A stretch of 64,000 bases of DNA from Pseudomonadota bacterium (GCA_020160755.1 JAIUPN010000001.1:372001-436000); one strand, 5' to 3'. Shown: positions 37,589-46,678, counted from the first letter of the stretch. The notes: a model not told the origin generated them from the letters alone. Made by a program: numbers and translations.

Positions 37589-38878
37589 GTGCCCGAGTGG
37601 CATAGCCAGCGCCTCGCGCGCGACCTCGACGCGCGTGCCGAGGAAGCGAAGGGGCTCGCGCTTGCGATCGGCCTCGACGTCGTTGCGGTGCACACGCTGC
37701 GCCTTCGCCAGACGCGCGCCGCGACCTTGCTCGGGGTTGGACAGATCGAGGCGATTACGCCCGATATCGCCGCGAAGGGCGTCCAGCTCGTCGTCGTCGA
37801 CGCGGCGCTCAGCCCGATCCAGCAGCGCAATCTCGAAACCGCCTTCGGGACCAAGGTCATCGATCGCACCGGGCTGATCCTCGAGATATTTGGAGAGCGC
37901 GCCGCAACGGCCGAGGGACGGCTCCAGGTCGAACTGGCGCATCTCGATTATCAGGCGGGGCGACTGGTGCGCAGCTGGACCCACCTCGAACGCCAGCGCG
38001 GCGGCTTCGGCTTCCTCGGCGGCCCCGGCGAAACCCAGATCGAGGCCGACCGGCGGATGATCCGCAACCGCATGGCGCGCATCCGCCGGAGCCTGGAAGA
38101 CGCGCGCCGCACACGCCAGTTGCAGCGGTCGAAGCGCCAGCGCGCTCCCTGGCCCGTCGTCGCGCTCGTCGGCTATACGAACGCCGGGAAATCGACTTTT
38201 TTCAACCGGTTGACGGGCAGTGACGTCATGGCGGAAGATATGCTTTTCGCGACGCTTGACCCGACGATGCGCGAAATCCGTCTGCCGGGCATCGACAAGG
38301 CGATCCTCTCGGACACGGTAGGCTTCGTGTCCGACCTGCCCACCGAGCTGGTCGCGGCCTTTCGCGCGACGCTGGAGGAGGTCACGACCGCCGACCTGAT
38401 CGTCCATGTCCGCGACATAGTCCATCCCGACAGCGAACCCCAATATGACGACGTCCGCGCGATATTGGACTCGCTCGGCGTCAACGGGCCGCAGGACGGC
38501 GGGGAGGGCGATGCGCTGCCGGCAATTCAGCAGATTGAAATCTGGAACAAGATCGACACGGCGGATAGCGACCGTCGGGCAGATATCGAAGAAATGGCGG
38601 CGCGGCGCCCCGACGTCGCTGTAATTTCGGCGGTCACGGGCGAGGGCGTCGAGGCGGCGCGGATGCTCATGGCGTCGCGATTGACCGCGCTGCATAAGGT
38701 TCAGCGCATCTACCTGTCGTACAGCGAGGGCGAAGCGGCGGCGTGGCTCCACGCGCGGGGCGAAGTGCTCGCGGACGAACCGGAGGCGGAAGGCCATGTG
38801 CTCACGGTGCGGCTCGATCCGGCCGACAGTGCGCGGTTCGAGCGGCTATGGCCGACTAGAGACGTTCCGCAGTCTTGA
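37589..38878 (+). CDS. hflX: GTPase HflX
   Basis: 429 residues from GTG 37589, the first usual start. The N-terminal HflX domain is followed by a coiled-coil (about 125-190, EADRRMIRNRMARIRR) and a GTPase domain with G1 GYTNAGKST (near 193), G3 DTVGF and G4 NKID. HflX splits stalled or heat-damaged 70S ribosomes. The frame is open for at least 60 bases upstream and reads VTRGAAALIVV just before the GTG, which looks like genuine N-terminal sequence; a rare start (CTG overlapping the hfq stop at 37526) is possible. Gene order hfq-hflX is widely conserved. The 3-prime end overlaps the convergent mazG by 23 bases. Confidence 0.93.
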   Translation: MPEWHSQRLARDLDARAEEAKGLALAIGLDVVAVHTLRLRQTRAATLLGVGQIEAITPDIAAKGVQLVVVDAALSPIQQRNLETAFGTKVIDRTGLILEIFGERAATAEGRLQVELAHLDYQAGRLVRSWTHLERQRGGFGFLGGPGETQIEADRRMIRNRMARIRRSLEDARRTRQLQRSKRQRAPWPVVALVGYTNAGKSTFFNRLTGSDVMAEDMLFATLDPTMREIRLPGIDKAILSDTVGFVSDLPTELVAAFRATLEEVTTADLIVHVRDIVHPDSEPQYDDVRAILDSLGVNGPQDGGEGDALPAIQQIEIWNKIDTADSDRRADIEEMAARRPDVAVISAVTGEGVEAARMLMASRLTALHKVQRIYLSYSEGEAAAWLHARGEVLADEPEAEGHVLTVRLDPADSARFERLWPTRDVPQS

Positions 38879-39629
38879 CCGCAACCCAATGATTTTCCTG
38901 CTCGTCGAGCGATAGCCCGGCGAGGCTTCCGCCAGCGCGGTCTTCCATGGCGGCAAAGCGCCGCTCGAATTTCAGATTGGCATCGCGCAGTGCGCTCTCG
39001 GCGTCGACGCCTAGCTTGCTGGCGTAGTTGACGACGGCGAACAGCAGGTCGCCGACTTCCTCATGCCGCTCGGCGGCGTCGTTCGCTCCGGCGACTTCGG
39101 CCAGCTCCTCGTCGATCTTCGCGCGCGGGCCATCAATATCCGGCCAGTCGAAACCGACTCGCGCTGCACGGCCTTGCAGTTTCTGCGCGCGCAGCAAGGC
39201 CGGTAGCGACAATGCGACGCCGTCGAGCGCGCTCGACGCGCCATCCGCGGCGCGCTCGGCCGCCTTGATCTGTTCCCATTGCTCGCGGACATCGCCGGTG
39301 TGCGCGTCGCCGAAGATATGCGGATGCCGGCGCTCCATCTTGTCGCTGATCGCATTGGCGACATCGTCGAAGCCGAACAGGCCGTCGTCGGTCGCGATCT
39401 GGCTATGAAAGACGACCTGGAGCAACAGGTCGCCAAGTTCATCGCAAATCACCGCCGGATCGCCACCGGCAATCGCATCGGAAACCTCATAGGCTTCCTC
39501 GATCGTGTAGGGCGCGATTGTCGAGAAATCCTGTGCGAGGTCCCATTCGCAACCCCCATCAGGATTGCGCAGCTGGCGCATGATGGCGAGCAGGCGATCG
39601 ATGGGGGATGCAGTTGCCAAGTCAGGCAT
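38856..39629 (-). CDS. mazG: Nucleoside triphosphate pyrophosphohydrolase MazG
   Basis: 257 residues with the two MazG domains of the long form. The first domain has the metal-binding pattern TIEEAYEVSDAI with DELGDLLLQVVFHS (about 40-75); the second, near residues 165-205, has KIDEELAEV and RHEEVGDLLFAVVNYA. The enzyme hydrolyses NTPs to NMP and pyrophosphate, removing damaged nucleotides and modulating ppGpp. Its start lies a few bases from an AT-rich patch (39638-39662) that likely contains the promoter, so the leader is very short. The C-terminal end shares 23 bases with hflX on the other strand. Confidence 0.94.
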   Translation of the reverse strand: MPDLATASPIDRLLAIMRQLRNPDGGCEWDLAQDFSTIAPYTIEEAYEVSDAIAGGDPAVICDELGDLLLQVVFHSQIATDDGLFGFDDVANAISDKMERRHPHIFGDAHTGDVREQWEQIKAAERAADGASSALDGVALSLPALLRAQKLQGRAARVGFDWPDIDGPRAKIDEELAEVAGANDAAERHEEVGDLLFAVVNYASKLGVDAESALRDANLKFERRFAAMEDRAGGSLAGLSLDEQENHWVAVKTAERL

Positions 39630-39640
39630 ATGATTATCCG

Positions 39641-39654
39641 ATAATATATATTAT
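39641..39654 (-). promoter_or_regulatory. AT-rich palindrome, probable mazG promoter region
   Basis: ATAATATATATTAT is a perfect 14-bp palindrome in an otherwise GC-rich neighbourhood, 12 bases upstream of the mazG ATG. It contains good minus-10-like hexamers (TATATT, TATTAT) on the mazG strand. Being so near the start codon it implies a leaderless or very short-leader mRNA. Assignment as promoter is inference. Confidence 0.35.
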
Positions 39655-39692
39655 GTTAAATGTAATGGCACAGGAGAGAGAAGCCCCCGGCG

Positions 39693-39869
39693 TCACGTCA
39701 CCGCCTGCCATGTGCGGATCACCAGAAATACGAGCCCAAAGATCGCCACCCATGCAAGCGCCATCTTGATCCAGTCGGCCATCGGCAATCGCCGGGCCAG
39801 CAGTGAACTGAGCACCAGCGCGAACGCGCCGGCAAACCAAAGAATCTGGACGGTCGTGTCACCGGTCAT
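39693..39869 (-). CDS. 58-residue membrane protein coupled to the MBL-fold hydrolase gene
   Basis: This short gene begins MTGDTTVQILWFAGAFAL, has two hydrophobic helices (about 8-24 and 34-52) separated by LLARRLPMADW, and ends RTWQAVT. Its ATG overlaps the stop of the metallo-beta-lactamase-fold gene as ATGA, which strongly supports translation. The helix-loop-helix resembles the N-terminal membrane part (LLARRLP, then MALAWVAIF) that precedes the retropepsin-like aspartic protease domain (TIGR02281) in sphingomonad relatives, but no protease domain follows. It could be a shortened relic or a stand-alone small membrane protein. Last gene of the long leftward operon. Confidence 0.75.
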   Translation of the reverse strand: MTGDTTVQILWFAGAFALVLSSLLARRLPMADWIKMALAWVAIFGLVFLVIRTWQAVT

Positions 39870-40630
39870 AGCTGCACCTCCAATCCGTCATATCCGGGCT
39901 CGACCCCTGGCGGCAATTCGGCCGCAAGGTCGTCATAATCCATCGTATTATCCATATGGGTGATGATTGCGCGCGGATTGCCGACCTTGGCCAGTCCTTC
40001 GAGCGTCATCGCCAGGTGCGGATGCGTCGGGTGCGGATAGCGGCGCAGCGCATCGATCACGAACAGGTCGACGCCTTGGAAGAAATCGACCATCTCGTCA
40101 GTAAATTTTGAAAAATCAGTCGCATAGGCGATCTTATGGGCACCGTCGCTGAAGATCAGGCCAGTCGCCTTGATCGGGCCGTGCGGCATTTCGAGCGCCG
40201 AAACCTCGATCGGGCCGATCGACTGATGATCGTGGAGGTCGATCGGATCGACCGACGCCGGATAGCCTGCATTACCCGCAAAAGCGTAAGTGAAGCGCCA
40301 TTTGAGGATGTCGAGCACATGGTCGCGGGCGTATACCGGTACCGCCGACCGGCGGAGGTGCATTACCTGCCGCAGATCGTCGAGACCATGCGTATGGTCG
40401 GCGTGTTCGTGGGTCCAGATGACGGCATCGATCTCGCCAATCCCTGCGTCGAGCAGTTGCAGGCGCATGTCGGGGCTGGTGTCGACGAGGATCCGGAAGC
40501 CCCCGAGCGATACCATGATCGATGCACGGCTGCGCAGATTGCGGGGATTGTCGGGATCGCACTGCCCCCAGTCGTTGCCGATCCGCGGCACGCCCGAAGA
40601 CGTCCCGCAACCCAGGATCCGGAGCTTCAT
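39866..40630 (-). CDS. Metallo-beta-lactamase-fold hydrolase, PhnP/RNase Z-like
   Basis: 254 residues from ATG 40630 (MKLRILGCGTSSGVPRI). The zinc-binding motif THEHADHTHGLDDL lies near residue 78; further ligands are in MPHGPIKATG (His), YATDFSKF (Asp) and ITHMDNTMDY (His). The opening GCGTSSGVPRIGNDWGQCD with a Cys pair resembles PhnP, a cyclic phosphodiesterase. Alphaproteobacterial members of this group are commonly found just after tatD and metG, as here, without phosphonate genes, so the physiological substrate is unclear. It is coupled downstream to a 58-residue membrane protein. Confidence 0.88.
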   Translation of the reverse strand: MKLRILGCGTSSGVPRIGNDWGQCDPDNPRNLRSRASIMVSLGGFRILVDTSPDMRLQLLDAGIGEIDAVIWTHEHADHTHGLDDLRQVMHLRRSAVPVYARDHVLDILKWRFTYAFAGNAGYPASVDPIDLHDHQSIGPIEVSALEMPHGPIKATGLIFSDGAHKIAYATDFSKFTDEMVDFFQGVDLFVIDALRRYPHPTHPHLAMTLEGLAKVGNPRAIITHMDNTMDYDDLAAELPPGVEPGYDGLEVQL

Positions 40631-40643
40631 GGCGCGCGTGACG

Positions 40644-41420
40644 TCATGACGCCGCCTTGTTGAAAAGCGCATAGAAATTGGCGCTTGTCGCGGCCGAAAG
40701 TGCATCCCTGTCTTCGCCGCGAAGGCCCGCGAGGAAGGCAAGCGTGTCGGCGACGAACGCCGGCTCGCCGGGTTTGCCGCGGTGCGGGACCGGGGCAAGG
40801 AAGGGGGAATCGGTTTCGATCAGCAGCCGGTCCTGCGGCAACCATTTGGCGGTCGCCTGAAGATCGGCGGCATTCTTGAACGTCACGATTCCAGAAATCG
40901 AGATATAGAGGCCGAGATCGAGCGCCTTGCGCGCGAAATCGTCGCTCGCCGTGAAGCAGTGGATGACGCCGGGAAAAATGGCCCTGCCCATCTCCTCGCT
41001 TAACAATGCCAGCGTATCTTCCTCCGCATCGCGCGTGTGCACGATGATCGGCAGACCGGTCTGCTGCGACGCGTGAATATGACGACGGAAACTGTCCTGC
41101 TGCCGCGCGCGGTCGCTTTTGTCGTAATAATAGTCGAGCCCGGTTTCGCCGATGCCGATCACGCGCGGGTGCGCGGCGCGCTCGACGAGCTTGGCGGTAT
41201 CGACGTCGGGGTGATGGTCGGCATCGTGCGGATGGATGCCGACGCTCGCCCAGACATCGTCATTCGCCTCGGCCGCTGCGAGCACATCGTCCCACTCGCT
41301 TTCGCGCGTCGCGATGTTGAGCATCGCGGTGACGCCCCGCGCCCGCGCCCGCTCGAGCACCTCGCCCTGCTGCTCGGCAAGCCCCTTGTAGTTGAGGTGG
41401 CAGTGCGAATCGACGAGCAT
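40644..41420 (-). CDS. tatD: TatD family metal-dependent deoxyribonuclease
   Basis: 258 residues, a TIM-barrel hydrolase with metal ligands in DSHCHL (residues 4-9), IGETGLDYYY (Glu near 93), IIVHTRDAEEDT (His), GVIHCFTAS (His) and IETDSPFLAP (Asp near 208). TatD enzymes remove nucleotides from DNA 3-prime ends and serve in DNA repair or turnover. The start codon overlaps the stop of metG by one base (TGATG), and the gene belongs to the mltB-to-MBL operon. Confidence 0.93.
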   Translation of the reverse strand: MLVDSHCHLNYKGLAEQQGEVLERARARGVTAMLNIATRESEWDDVLAAAEANDDVWASVGIHPHDADHHPDVDTAKLVERAAHPRVIGIGETGLDYYYDKSDRARQQDSFRRHIHASQQTGLPIIVHTRDAEEDTLALLSEEMGRAIFPGVIHCFTASDDFARKALDLGLYISISGIVTFKNAADLQATAKWLPQDRLLIETDSPFLAPVPHRGKPGEPAFVADTLAFLAGLRGEDRDALSAATSANFYALFNKAAS

Positions 41421-43003
41421 CAGACCTCCCCTTCCCCTTCTCCCTCAGGCAGGTCGAGGCGCGGGAAGATCGGCACCGGTTGACCGACCGCGAAGCCGCT
41501 CGCCGCGAGCTTCGCGAACCAGTCCTTGTCGGCGAGCGCCGCAAAATCGCGGGCATCTTCGGCAATACCCATCTGGTCGAGCAGCTTGTCGGCCGCGGCG
41601 GGTACGACAGGCCGGATCGCGATCGCCAGCGTGCGCACCGCCTGGAACAAGGTCATCAGGACCGCGCGCATGCGCTCCGGGTCGGTCTTGCGCAGCGCCC
41701 ACGGTGCCTGTGTATCGACATACTGGTTGCAGGCGAAAACAGCTCGGATCCAGTCCTCGATTCCGATCGAGAAAGCCAGCTGCGCGAATTCGCGCGGCAG
41801 GCGGACCGCCGCCATGTCGCTCAAGTCCGCAAGCAGGTCGATATCTTCCTGCGCAGGCGCATAGTCCGCAGAAATCTCGCCGTCCAAATTCTTGAAAATC
41901 ATGGACAAGCTGCGCTGCGCCAGATTGCCGAAACTGTTCGCGAGATCGGCGTTCGCCGTGCGCACGATCGCTTCGGCCGAGTAGCTGCCGTCCTGACCGA
42001 AGCTGACTTCGCGCAGCAGATAATAACGCAGCGCATCGACCCCGAACCGGTCGGCCAGCGCCATCGGGTCGACGACATTGCCGAGCGACTTTGACATCTT
42101 CTCGCCGCGGTTGAGCAGGAAACCGTGGCCGAACACCTGTTTGGGCAGCGGCAGCTTGGCGCTCATCAGAAAGGCCGGCCAGTAAACCGTATGAAAACGA
42201 ACAATATCCTTGCCGATCATATGGATGTTCGCCGGCCAGAACTTGCCGAAATCGCTGTCCGGGTCGGGATAGCCGAGACCCGAGAGATAGGTGGTCAGCG
42301 CATCGACCCACACATACATGACATGCCCCGGCGAGCCCGGGACCGGCACGCCCCAGTCAAAACTGGTGCGCGAGACGCTGAGATCCTTGAGTCCACCCTC
42401 GACGAAGCGCAGCACCTCGTTGCGGCGGCTTTCGGGGCGGATGAAGTCCGGATTGTCGCTATAGAGCGCGAGCAGCCGGTCCTGATAGGCCGAAAGGCGA
42501 AAGAACCAGCTTTCCTCGACGGTCCATTCGACCGGCGTCCCCTGCGGCGACAGGCGAACGCCCCCTTCCCCGTCTATGAGCTCGCTTTCGTCGTAGAAAG
42601 CCTCGTCGCGAACCGAATACCAACCCTCATAGCGGTCGAGGTAGAGGTCGCCATTCGCCTCCATCGCTTTCCAGATCGTCTGCGACGCCGCATGATGCGC
42701 CGCATCCGACGTACGCATGAAATTATCATAGCTGATATTCAGCTTGGCATACATCTCACGGAAATATCCAGACATTTCATCGGCGAGATCAATCGTCGCG
42801 CGCCCCTGGTCGCGCGCGGTCTGGAACATCTTCAGCCCGTGCTCGTCGGTGCCGGTAATCAGCCGCACGTCACGCCCCCGCGCGCGCTGGAAGCGGGCCA
42901 TGACGTCGGTCGCGATCGCCTCATAGGCGTGGCCGATATGCGGACGGCCATTGGGATAGCTGATCGCGGTGGTGATGTAGAAAGGTTCGTTATTTTCGGA
43001 CAT
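41420..43003 (-). CDS. metG: Methionyl-tRNA synthetase (short form)
   Basis: 527 residues. Class I signatures are PHIGHAYE (HIGH, near residue 20) and EKMSKSLGN (KMSKS, near 312). The connective-peptide part (YEGWYSVRDEAFYDE) lacks the zinc-binding Cys quartet, and the C-terminal EMAP-like tRNA-binding domain of long MetG is absent, as in the alphaproteobacterial MetG2 type. It charges tRNA-Met. Within the operon it follows holB after a 38-base gap and overlaps tatD by one base; metG-tatD-MBL is a recurrent alphaproteobacterial order. Confidence 0.96.
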   Translation of the reverse strand: MSENNEPFYITTAISYPNGRPHIGHAYEAIATDVMARFQRARGRDVRLITGTDEHGLKMFQTARDQGRATIDLADEMSGYFREMYAKLNISYDNFMRTSDAAHHAASQTIWKAMEANGDLYLDRYEGWYSVRDEAFYDESELIDGEGGVRLSPQGTPVEWTVEESWFFRLSAYQDRLLALYSDNPDFIRPESRRNEVLRFVEGGLKDLSVSRTSFDWGVPVPGSPGHVMYVWVDALTTYLSGLGYPDPDSDFGKFWPANIHMIGKDIVRFHTVYWPAFLMSAKLPLPKQVFGHGFLLNRGEKMSKSLGNVVDPMALADRFGVDALRYYLLREVSFGQDGSYSAEAIVRTANADLANSFGNLAQRSLSMIFKNLDGEISADYAPAQEDIDLLADLSDMAAVRLPREFAQLAFSIGIEDWIRAVFACNQYVDTQAPWALRKTDPERMRAVLMTLFQAVRTLAIAIRPVVPAAADKLLDQMGIAEDARDFAALADKDWFAKLAASGFAVGQPVPIFPRLDLPEGEGEGEV

Positions 43004-43041
43004 GCGCGCGCCTTAGCGGCTGGCGTGCGCGAGGGAAAGCG

Positions 43042-44022
43042 TCAGCGTGCCGCCTGCCCGTGCCGCGGCGCGAGTTCGGCGAGACAATTGCCGATTTCGA
43101 ACCCGACCATGGCCCCGTCGTACGACCCGCGGATCGCATCGCGCACGGTGCGTTGCACGCGGTCCCATTGCGCAAGGATCGGGGCGATCTCCGCCACCGG
43201 TCGGTCGCGCGCGAGCCGCGCGAGCAGACCCGGGACGATGTCGATGACCAGTTCAAGCCGCGCGCGGTTGCTCGTCCCGCCGACCTCGCGCGCGAGCGCC
43301 TCGCGCAGCCGGTTCTCTGGATCGCCAGAGGTCGCAATCGCGAGCAGCTTCTTCTCCATCGCCGCGACGTCGCTGTCGATCAGCGCGAGCGCCTTTCCCG
43401 GAACGCCGCCCGACGCGGCGACGATCGCGCGCACCTCGGCGGTGTCGAGAATCGGGCGCAGTTCGTGCAGCCACGCTGTCATGACGTCACGGTCAACCGG
43501 CTGGAAACGCAGGCTTCTGCACCGCGAACGGATCGTCGGGAGCAACCGTCCCGGCGAGTGGCTGACGAGCAGGAAGAGCGTCTTTGCCGGCGGCTCCTCG
43601 AGCGTCTTGAGCAGAGCATTCGCGCCGTCGGTTTCGAGATCGTCGACGGCATCGACGATGATCACGCGCCACTCGCCGAGCGACAGCGACAGATGCAGGC
43701 GGCGGATCATCTGCCGCACCTGTTCGATCGTGATATTGCGCGCGAGTTCCTTGGCCTTGTCCTTCGGTTGTCGCGCGAGGCGAAGTATCTCGGGATGATT
43801 GCCGGCATCGACAAGACGCGCCGCGGCGTCGTCGCCGCGGTCGTCGAGCCTCAGGGATTGTCCGTCACCGCCACGTCCGTGGGTGACGAGAAAACGCGCG
43901 ACGCGCTCGGCAAAGGCCCCCTTCCCCATCCCCAGTGGTCCCGCGAGCAACCAGGCGTGGTGGAGGCGTCCGCCCTGCCAAGCCTCGAGGAAGGCCTTTT
44001 CGGCGTCCTGATGGCCAATCAT
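43042..44022 (-). CDS. holB: DNA polymerase III delta-prime subunit
   Basis: 326 residues, starting at ATG 44022 within the tmk stop (ATGA overlap). The AAA+ N-terminal part has IGHQDAEKAFLEAW and LHHAWLLAGPLGMGKGAFAERV, in which the P-loop is GPLGMGKG, unlike delta-prime of E. coli, where it is degraded. ANALLKTLEEPPAKTLFLLV is the strongly conserved sensor-1 region, followed by SRCRSLRF. It is a clamp-loader component. Linked to tmk as in most bacteria. Confidence 0.93.
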   Translation of the reverse strand: MIGHQDAEKAFLEAWQGGRLHHAWLLAGPLGMGKGAFAERVARFLVTHGRGGDGQSLRLDDRGDDAAARLVDAGNHPEILRLARQPKDKAKELARNITIEQVRQMIRRLHLSLSLGEWRVIIVDAVDDLETDGANALLKTLEEPPAKTLFLLVSHSPGRLLPTIRSRCRSLRFQPVDRDVMTAWLHELRPILDTAEVRAIVAASGGVPGKALALIDSDVAAMEKKLLAIATSGDPENRLREALAREVGGTSNRARLELVIDIVPGLLARLARDRPVAEIAPILAQWDRVQRTVRDAIRGSYDGAMVGFEIGNCLAELAPRHGQAAR

Positions 44023-44642
44023 GACAGCCATTCCCCAAGATCGGCAAGAATCGCCGCCGTGACGTCGCTCGCGGCCGCGTCGGCATCGACGATACGCCAG
44101 CGGACGGGCTCCGCCTCGGCCATTTCGACGAAACGCGCGGCAAGGCGCGCCTGATAATCGGCGGGCTTGTTCCCCATACGATCGGAACCCCCGCGTTCGG
44201 TCAGGCGGCGCGCGGCCTCGGCGATGCTGACCGTGAGCAGGAAAGTGCGGTCCGGGAGCAGCCCTTCCGAGCCGAAGCCATGAAGCGTTAGAAGATCGGC
44301 ATCGGTGATCCCGCCGCCGCCGCCCTGATAGGCACGACTCGAATCGACAAAACGGTCGCAAAGCACCCACGCGCCGCGCTCCAGCGCCGGGCGGATCAGG
44401 CGTGCGACATGATCGGCGCGCGCCGCGGCAAAGAGCAAGGCTTCGCTGCGCGCGTCCCAGCGGTCGTCGCTGCCTTCCATCAACAATGTGCGGATCGCCT
44501 CGGCGCCCGCGCTGCCGCCCGGCTCGCGCGTCGCGACGGCCTCGACACCGCGCGCTTCCAGCGCAGCCGCAAGCGCGCGGATCTGCGTCGACTTGCCGAC
44601 GCCTTCACCGCCCTCGAGCGTGATGAAACGCCCGCGCGTCAT
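44019..44642 (-). CDS. tmk: Thymidylate kinase
   Basis: 207 residues from ATG 44642 (MTRGRFITLEGGEGVGKST). P-loop GGEGVGKST, DRX-type motif CDRFVDSSRAYQGGGGG near residue 95, and the lid region ERGGSDRMG. It phosphorylates dTMP to dTDP. An upstream Met at 44657 is possible but less conserved. It lies 75 bases after dacC and overlaps holB by four bases, so cell-wall and replication genes share a transcript. Confidence 0.95.
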   Translation of the reverse strand: MTRGRFITLEGGEGVGKSTQIRALAAALEARGVEAVATREPGGSAGAEAIRTLLMEGSDDRWDARSEALLFAAARADHVARLIRPALERGAWVLCDRFVDSSRAYQGGGGGITDADLLTLHGFGSEGLLPDRTFLLTVSIAEAARRLTERGGSDRMGNKPADYQARLAARFVEMAEAEPVRWRIVDADAAASDVTAAILADLGEWLS

Positions 44643-44717
44643 GTCGCTATCGCGCAATTCGAAAGGATGAGATGCCGCCCGTGCATCGTTCGGCGGTAGC
44701 CCGGTGGAGGACCTTTG

Positions 44718-45692
44718 TCATCTCCGCGCAGCGGCTGTCCCGCCTTTCGGGGCGGTTTGCGCTATCGCGGGCACATTGCCGGACGCAAAACCCCATTCCA
44801 TCAGTCGCACGGCTTCCTCGCGCCGCGCTTTCTCGCTGCCCATGCCGGCGACGACCATGACCAGGCGGCGGCCGTTGCGTTTCGCGGAACCGAGGAAGCA
44901 ATAGCCCGCCTCGGCGGTATGGCCGGTTTTCAACCCGTCTGCGCCCTCGAAACGGCCGAGGATGGGGTTGCGGTTCGGCTGGACAATCGGCTTGCCCTCC
45001 GGCGATTTGCCGTGCTGGAGCTTCGGAATCGAGAAATAGCGCGCATAACCGCCCGGATGATCGCTGATCAGGCGGTCCGCGAGCGTGACGAGGTCGGCGG
45101 CGCTAACCTTGGTGACGCCGCCATCGGGCCAGCCGCTGGGCGTTCCGAAACGACTCGATGACATGCCAATTTTACTGGCTACAGCGTTCATTCTTTTGAC
45201 GAACGCCTCTTCGCTGCCGTCAATCCCGATCGCCAGCACCGCCGCTGCATCGTTGCCCGAAACGGTGATCAGTCCCTTGAGCAGGTCGTCGACCGACACC
45301 TTCTCGTTCGGGCTCAGGAACATCGTCGACCCACCGTTGCGACCACTCCATTTCTTCCACGTCGCTTCGCTGACGGTCAATTGCCTGTCGCGCGCAAGCT
45401 CCCCCTTTTTGATCAGGTCCAGCACCACATAGGCGGTCATCACCTTGGCCATCGACGCCGGGGCAAAGCGTTTTTCGGTGCCGCGCGAGAAGAGGATCGT
45501 GCCCGAATCGAGATCCTTGAGCATCACGATCGGCGCCTGCGTGACGTAGGATGGCCGGCTGACGGGGGCGCTTTTCGGGCGGGCATCGCTTGCGGCTGCG
45601 GCGGGAAAGGCGAATGCCAGCGCAAAAACCGCTAGCGCCGCGGCACCGCCTTTTGCCCGGATGCTCTGTTTCGTCACGCGCCGTGCCGTCAA
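44718..45692 (-). CDS. dacC: D-alanyl-D-alanine carboxypeptidase (PBP5/6-like)
   Basis: 324 residues with a signal peptide ending about 34 (AFALAFAFPAAAASD). Penicillin-binding motifs are APASMAKVM (SxxK, Ser near 79), VSGNDA (SxN, near 145) and DGLKTGHTAEAGYC (KTG, near 255). The enzyme trims the terminal D-Ala of peptidoglycan stem peptides. The C-terminal beta domain and amphipathic anchor of PBP5 are missing; the protein ends soon after the catalytic domain, so it may be soluble in the periplasm. Coupled to rlpA by a four-base overlap. The symbol is used in the general family sense. Confidence 0.9.
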   Translation of the reverse strand: MTARRVTKQSIRAKGGAAALAVFALAFAFPAAAASDARPKSAPVSRPSYVTQAPIVMLKDLDSGTILFSRGTEKRFAPASMAKVMTAYVVLDLIKKGELARDRQLTVSEATWKKWSGRNGGSTMFLSPNEKVSVDDLLKGLITVSGNDAAAVLAIGIDGSEEAFVKRMNAVASKIGMSSSRFGTPSGWPDGGVTKVSAADLVTLADRLISDHPGGYARYFSIPKLQHGKSPEGKPIVQPNRNPILGRFEGADGLKTGHTAEAGYCFLGSAKRNGRRLVMVVAGMGSEKARREEAVRLMEWGFASGNVPAIAQTAPKGGTAAARR

Positions 45693-46678
45693 CGATCGCG
45701 CTGGACCACCGCGTCGCGGAATCCCTTGCCCTTCACCTTGCCGAGCGCGCCGCGCGCGTCGGCGTCGCTGGCAAACGGACCAACGCGCACGCGCCAGAGG
45801 TTGCCGGCCTTGGTGACATGGCCGCCAACGGATTTCGCGGCGGCATTGGCGCGAGCCTCGGTGCTGAAGGCACCGACCTGAACGACATATTTGCCCGAAG
45901 GCGCCGTCGTGGCAGGCTTGGTCACCGGAGCGGGTTTTGCGGCGGGCGTCGGTTTGGGCGCCGGCATCACCGTGCCGGAGCTTTCGACAATGAAGCGATC
46001 GTCGCCCGGTTTGGCGGCACCTGACGCCATCGGTGCCGTCGCGGCGGCAGAGGCTGCCGCAGCCTTGGGAACCGGCAGGCTTTTTGCCTTGTTGCGCAGG
46101 ATCGCGAGCAGCGAGTCGGGCGTCGCAATCCGTTCGGGCACCGGCTTTCCGGCGCGAAGCTGCGCGCGTTCGGCGGCGATCGGGTTCGTGCGGCGAACGC
46201 GCACGGCGGAAACCCCGTCGGTGAGGCCCAGTTGCTCGGCGGCGCCGCGCGACAGGTCGATCAGGCGGTCGCCGGCCATCGGGCCGCGGTCGTTGACGCG
46301 CACGAGGATCGTCCGCCCGGTGTCGAGCGCCGTCACCTCGACATAGCTCGGCAGCGGCAGCGTCTTGTGCGCCGCGCTGATTGCCGCCGGATCAAAGGTT
46401 TCGCCATTGGCCGTCGGCTGTCCGGCGAGTTCCTCGCCGTACCAGCTCGCATAGCCGACGTCGTCATAATCGGGGAGGTCCGCGGGCGTATAGGTCACCC
46501 CGCCGATCGTGTATGGATCGCCGATCTTTACCGGCACGTCGGAGACGCCCGCCAGCGTCGCAGCCGGGATCGGGCTCGCCGCCGGGCCGCCCTCGCGCTT
46601 GCTATCGAAACTCCCGCAGCCGGACAGCATAAGCGCCGCCCCGGCCATCAGGCCTCCGCCCTTAACGATCGATTTCAT
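45689..46678 (-). CDS. rlpA: RlpA-type septal lytic transglycosylase lipoprotein with SPOR domain
   Basis: 329 residues from ATG 46678. The lipoprotein signal ends in LSGC (Cys near residue 21). The double-psi beta-barrel domain (about 70-165) has ASWYGEELAGQPTANGE, the catalytic Asp region VNDRGPMAGDRLIDLS, and the terminal VRVRRTNP. A proline/alanine-rich linker leads to a SPOR domain (about 255-329, YVVQVGAFSTEARANA) that binds denuded septal glycan. It helps separate daughter cells. It overlaps mltB by 17 bases and dacC by four. Confidence 0.93.
   Translation of the reverse strand: MKSIVKGGGLMAGAALMLSGCGSFDSKREGGPAASPIPAATLAGVSDVPVKIGDPYTIGGVTYTPADLPDYDDVGYASWYGEELAGQPTANGETFDPAAISAAHKTLPLPSYVEVTALDTGRTILVRVNDRGPMAGDRLIDLSRGAAEQLGLTDGVSAVRVRRTNPIAAERAQLRAGKPVPERIATPDSLLAILRNKAKSLPVPKAAAASAAATAPMASGAAKPGDDRFIVESSGTVMPAPKPTPAAKPAPVTKPATTAPSGKYVVQVGAFSTEARANAAAKSVGGHVTKAGNLWRVRVGPFASDADARGALGKVKGKGFRDAVVQRDR

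Noticed and set aside
39634..39840. 68-codon minus-strand frame near mazG
   Set aside because: Out of frame with the coupled 58-residue membrane protein, which has two clear helices and an ATGA overlap; this frame shows neither.
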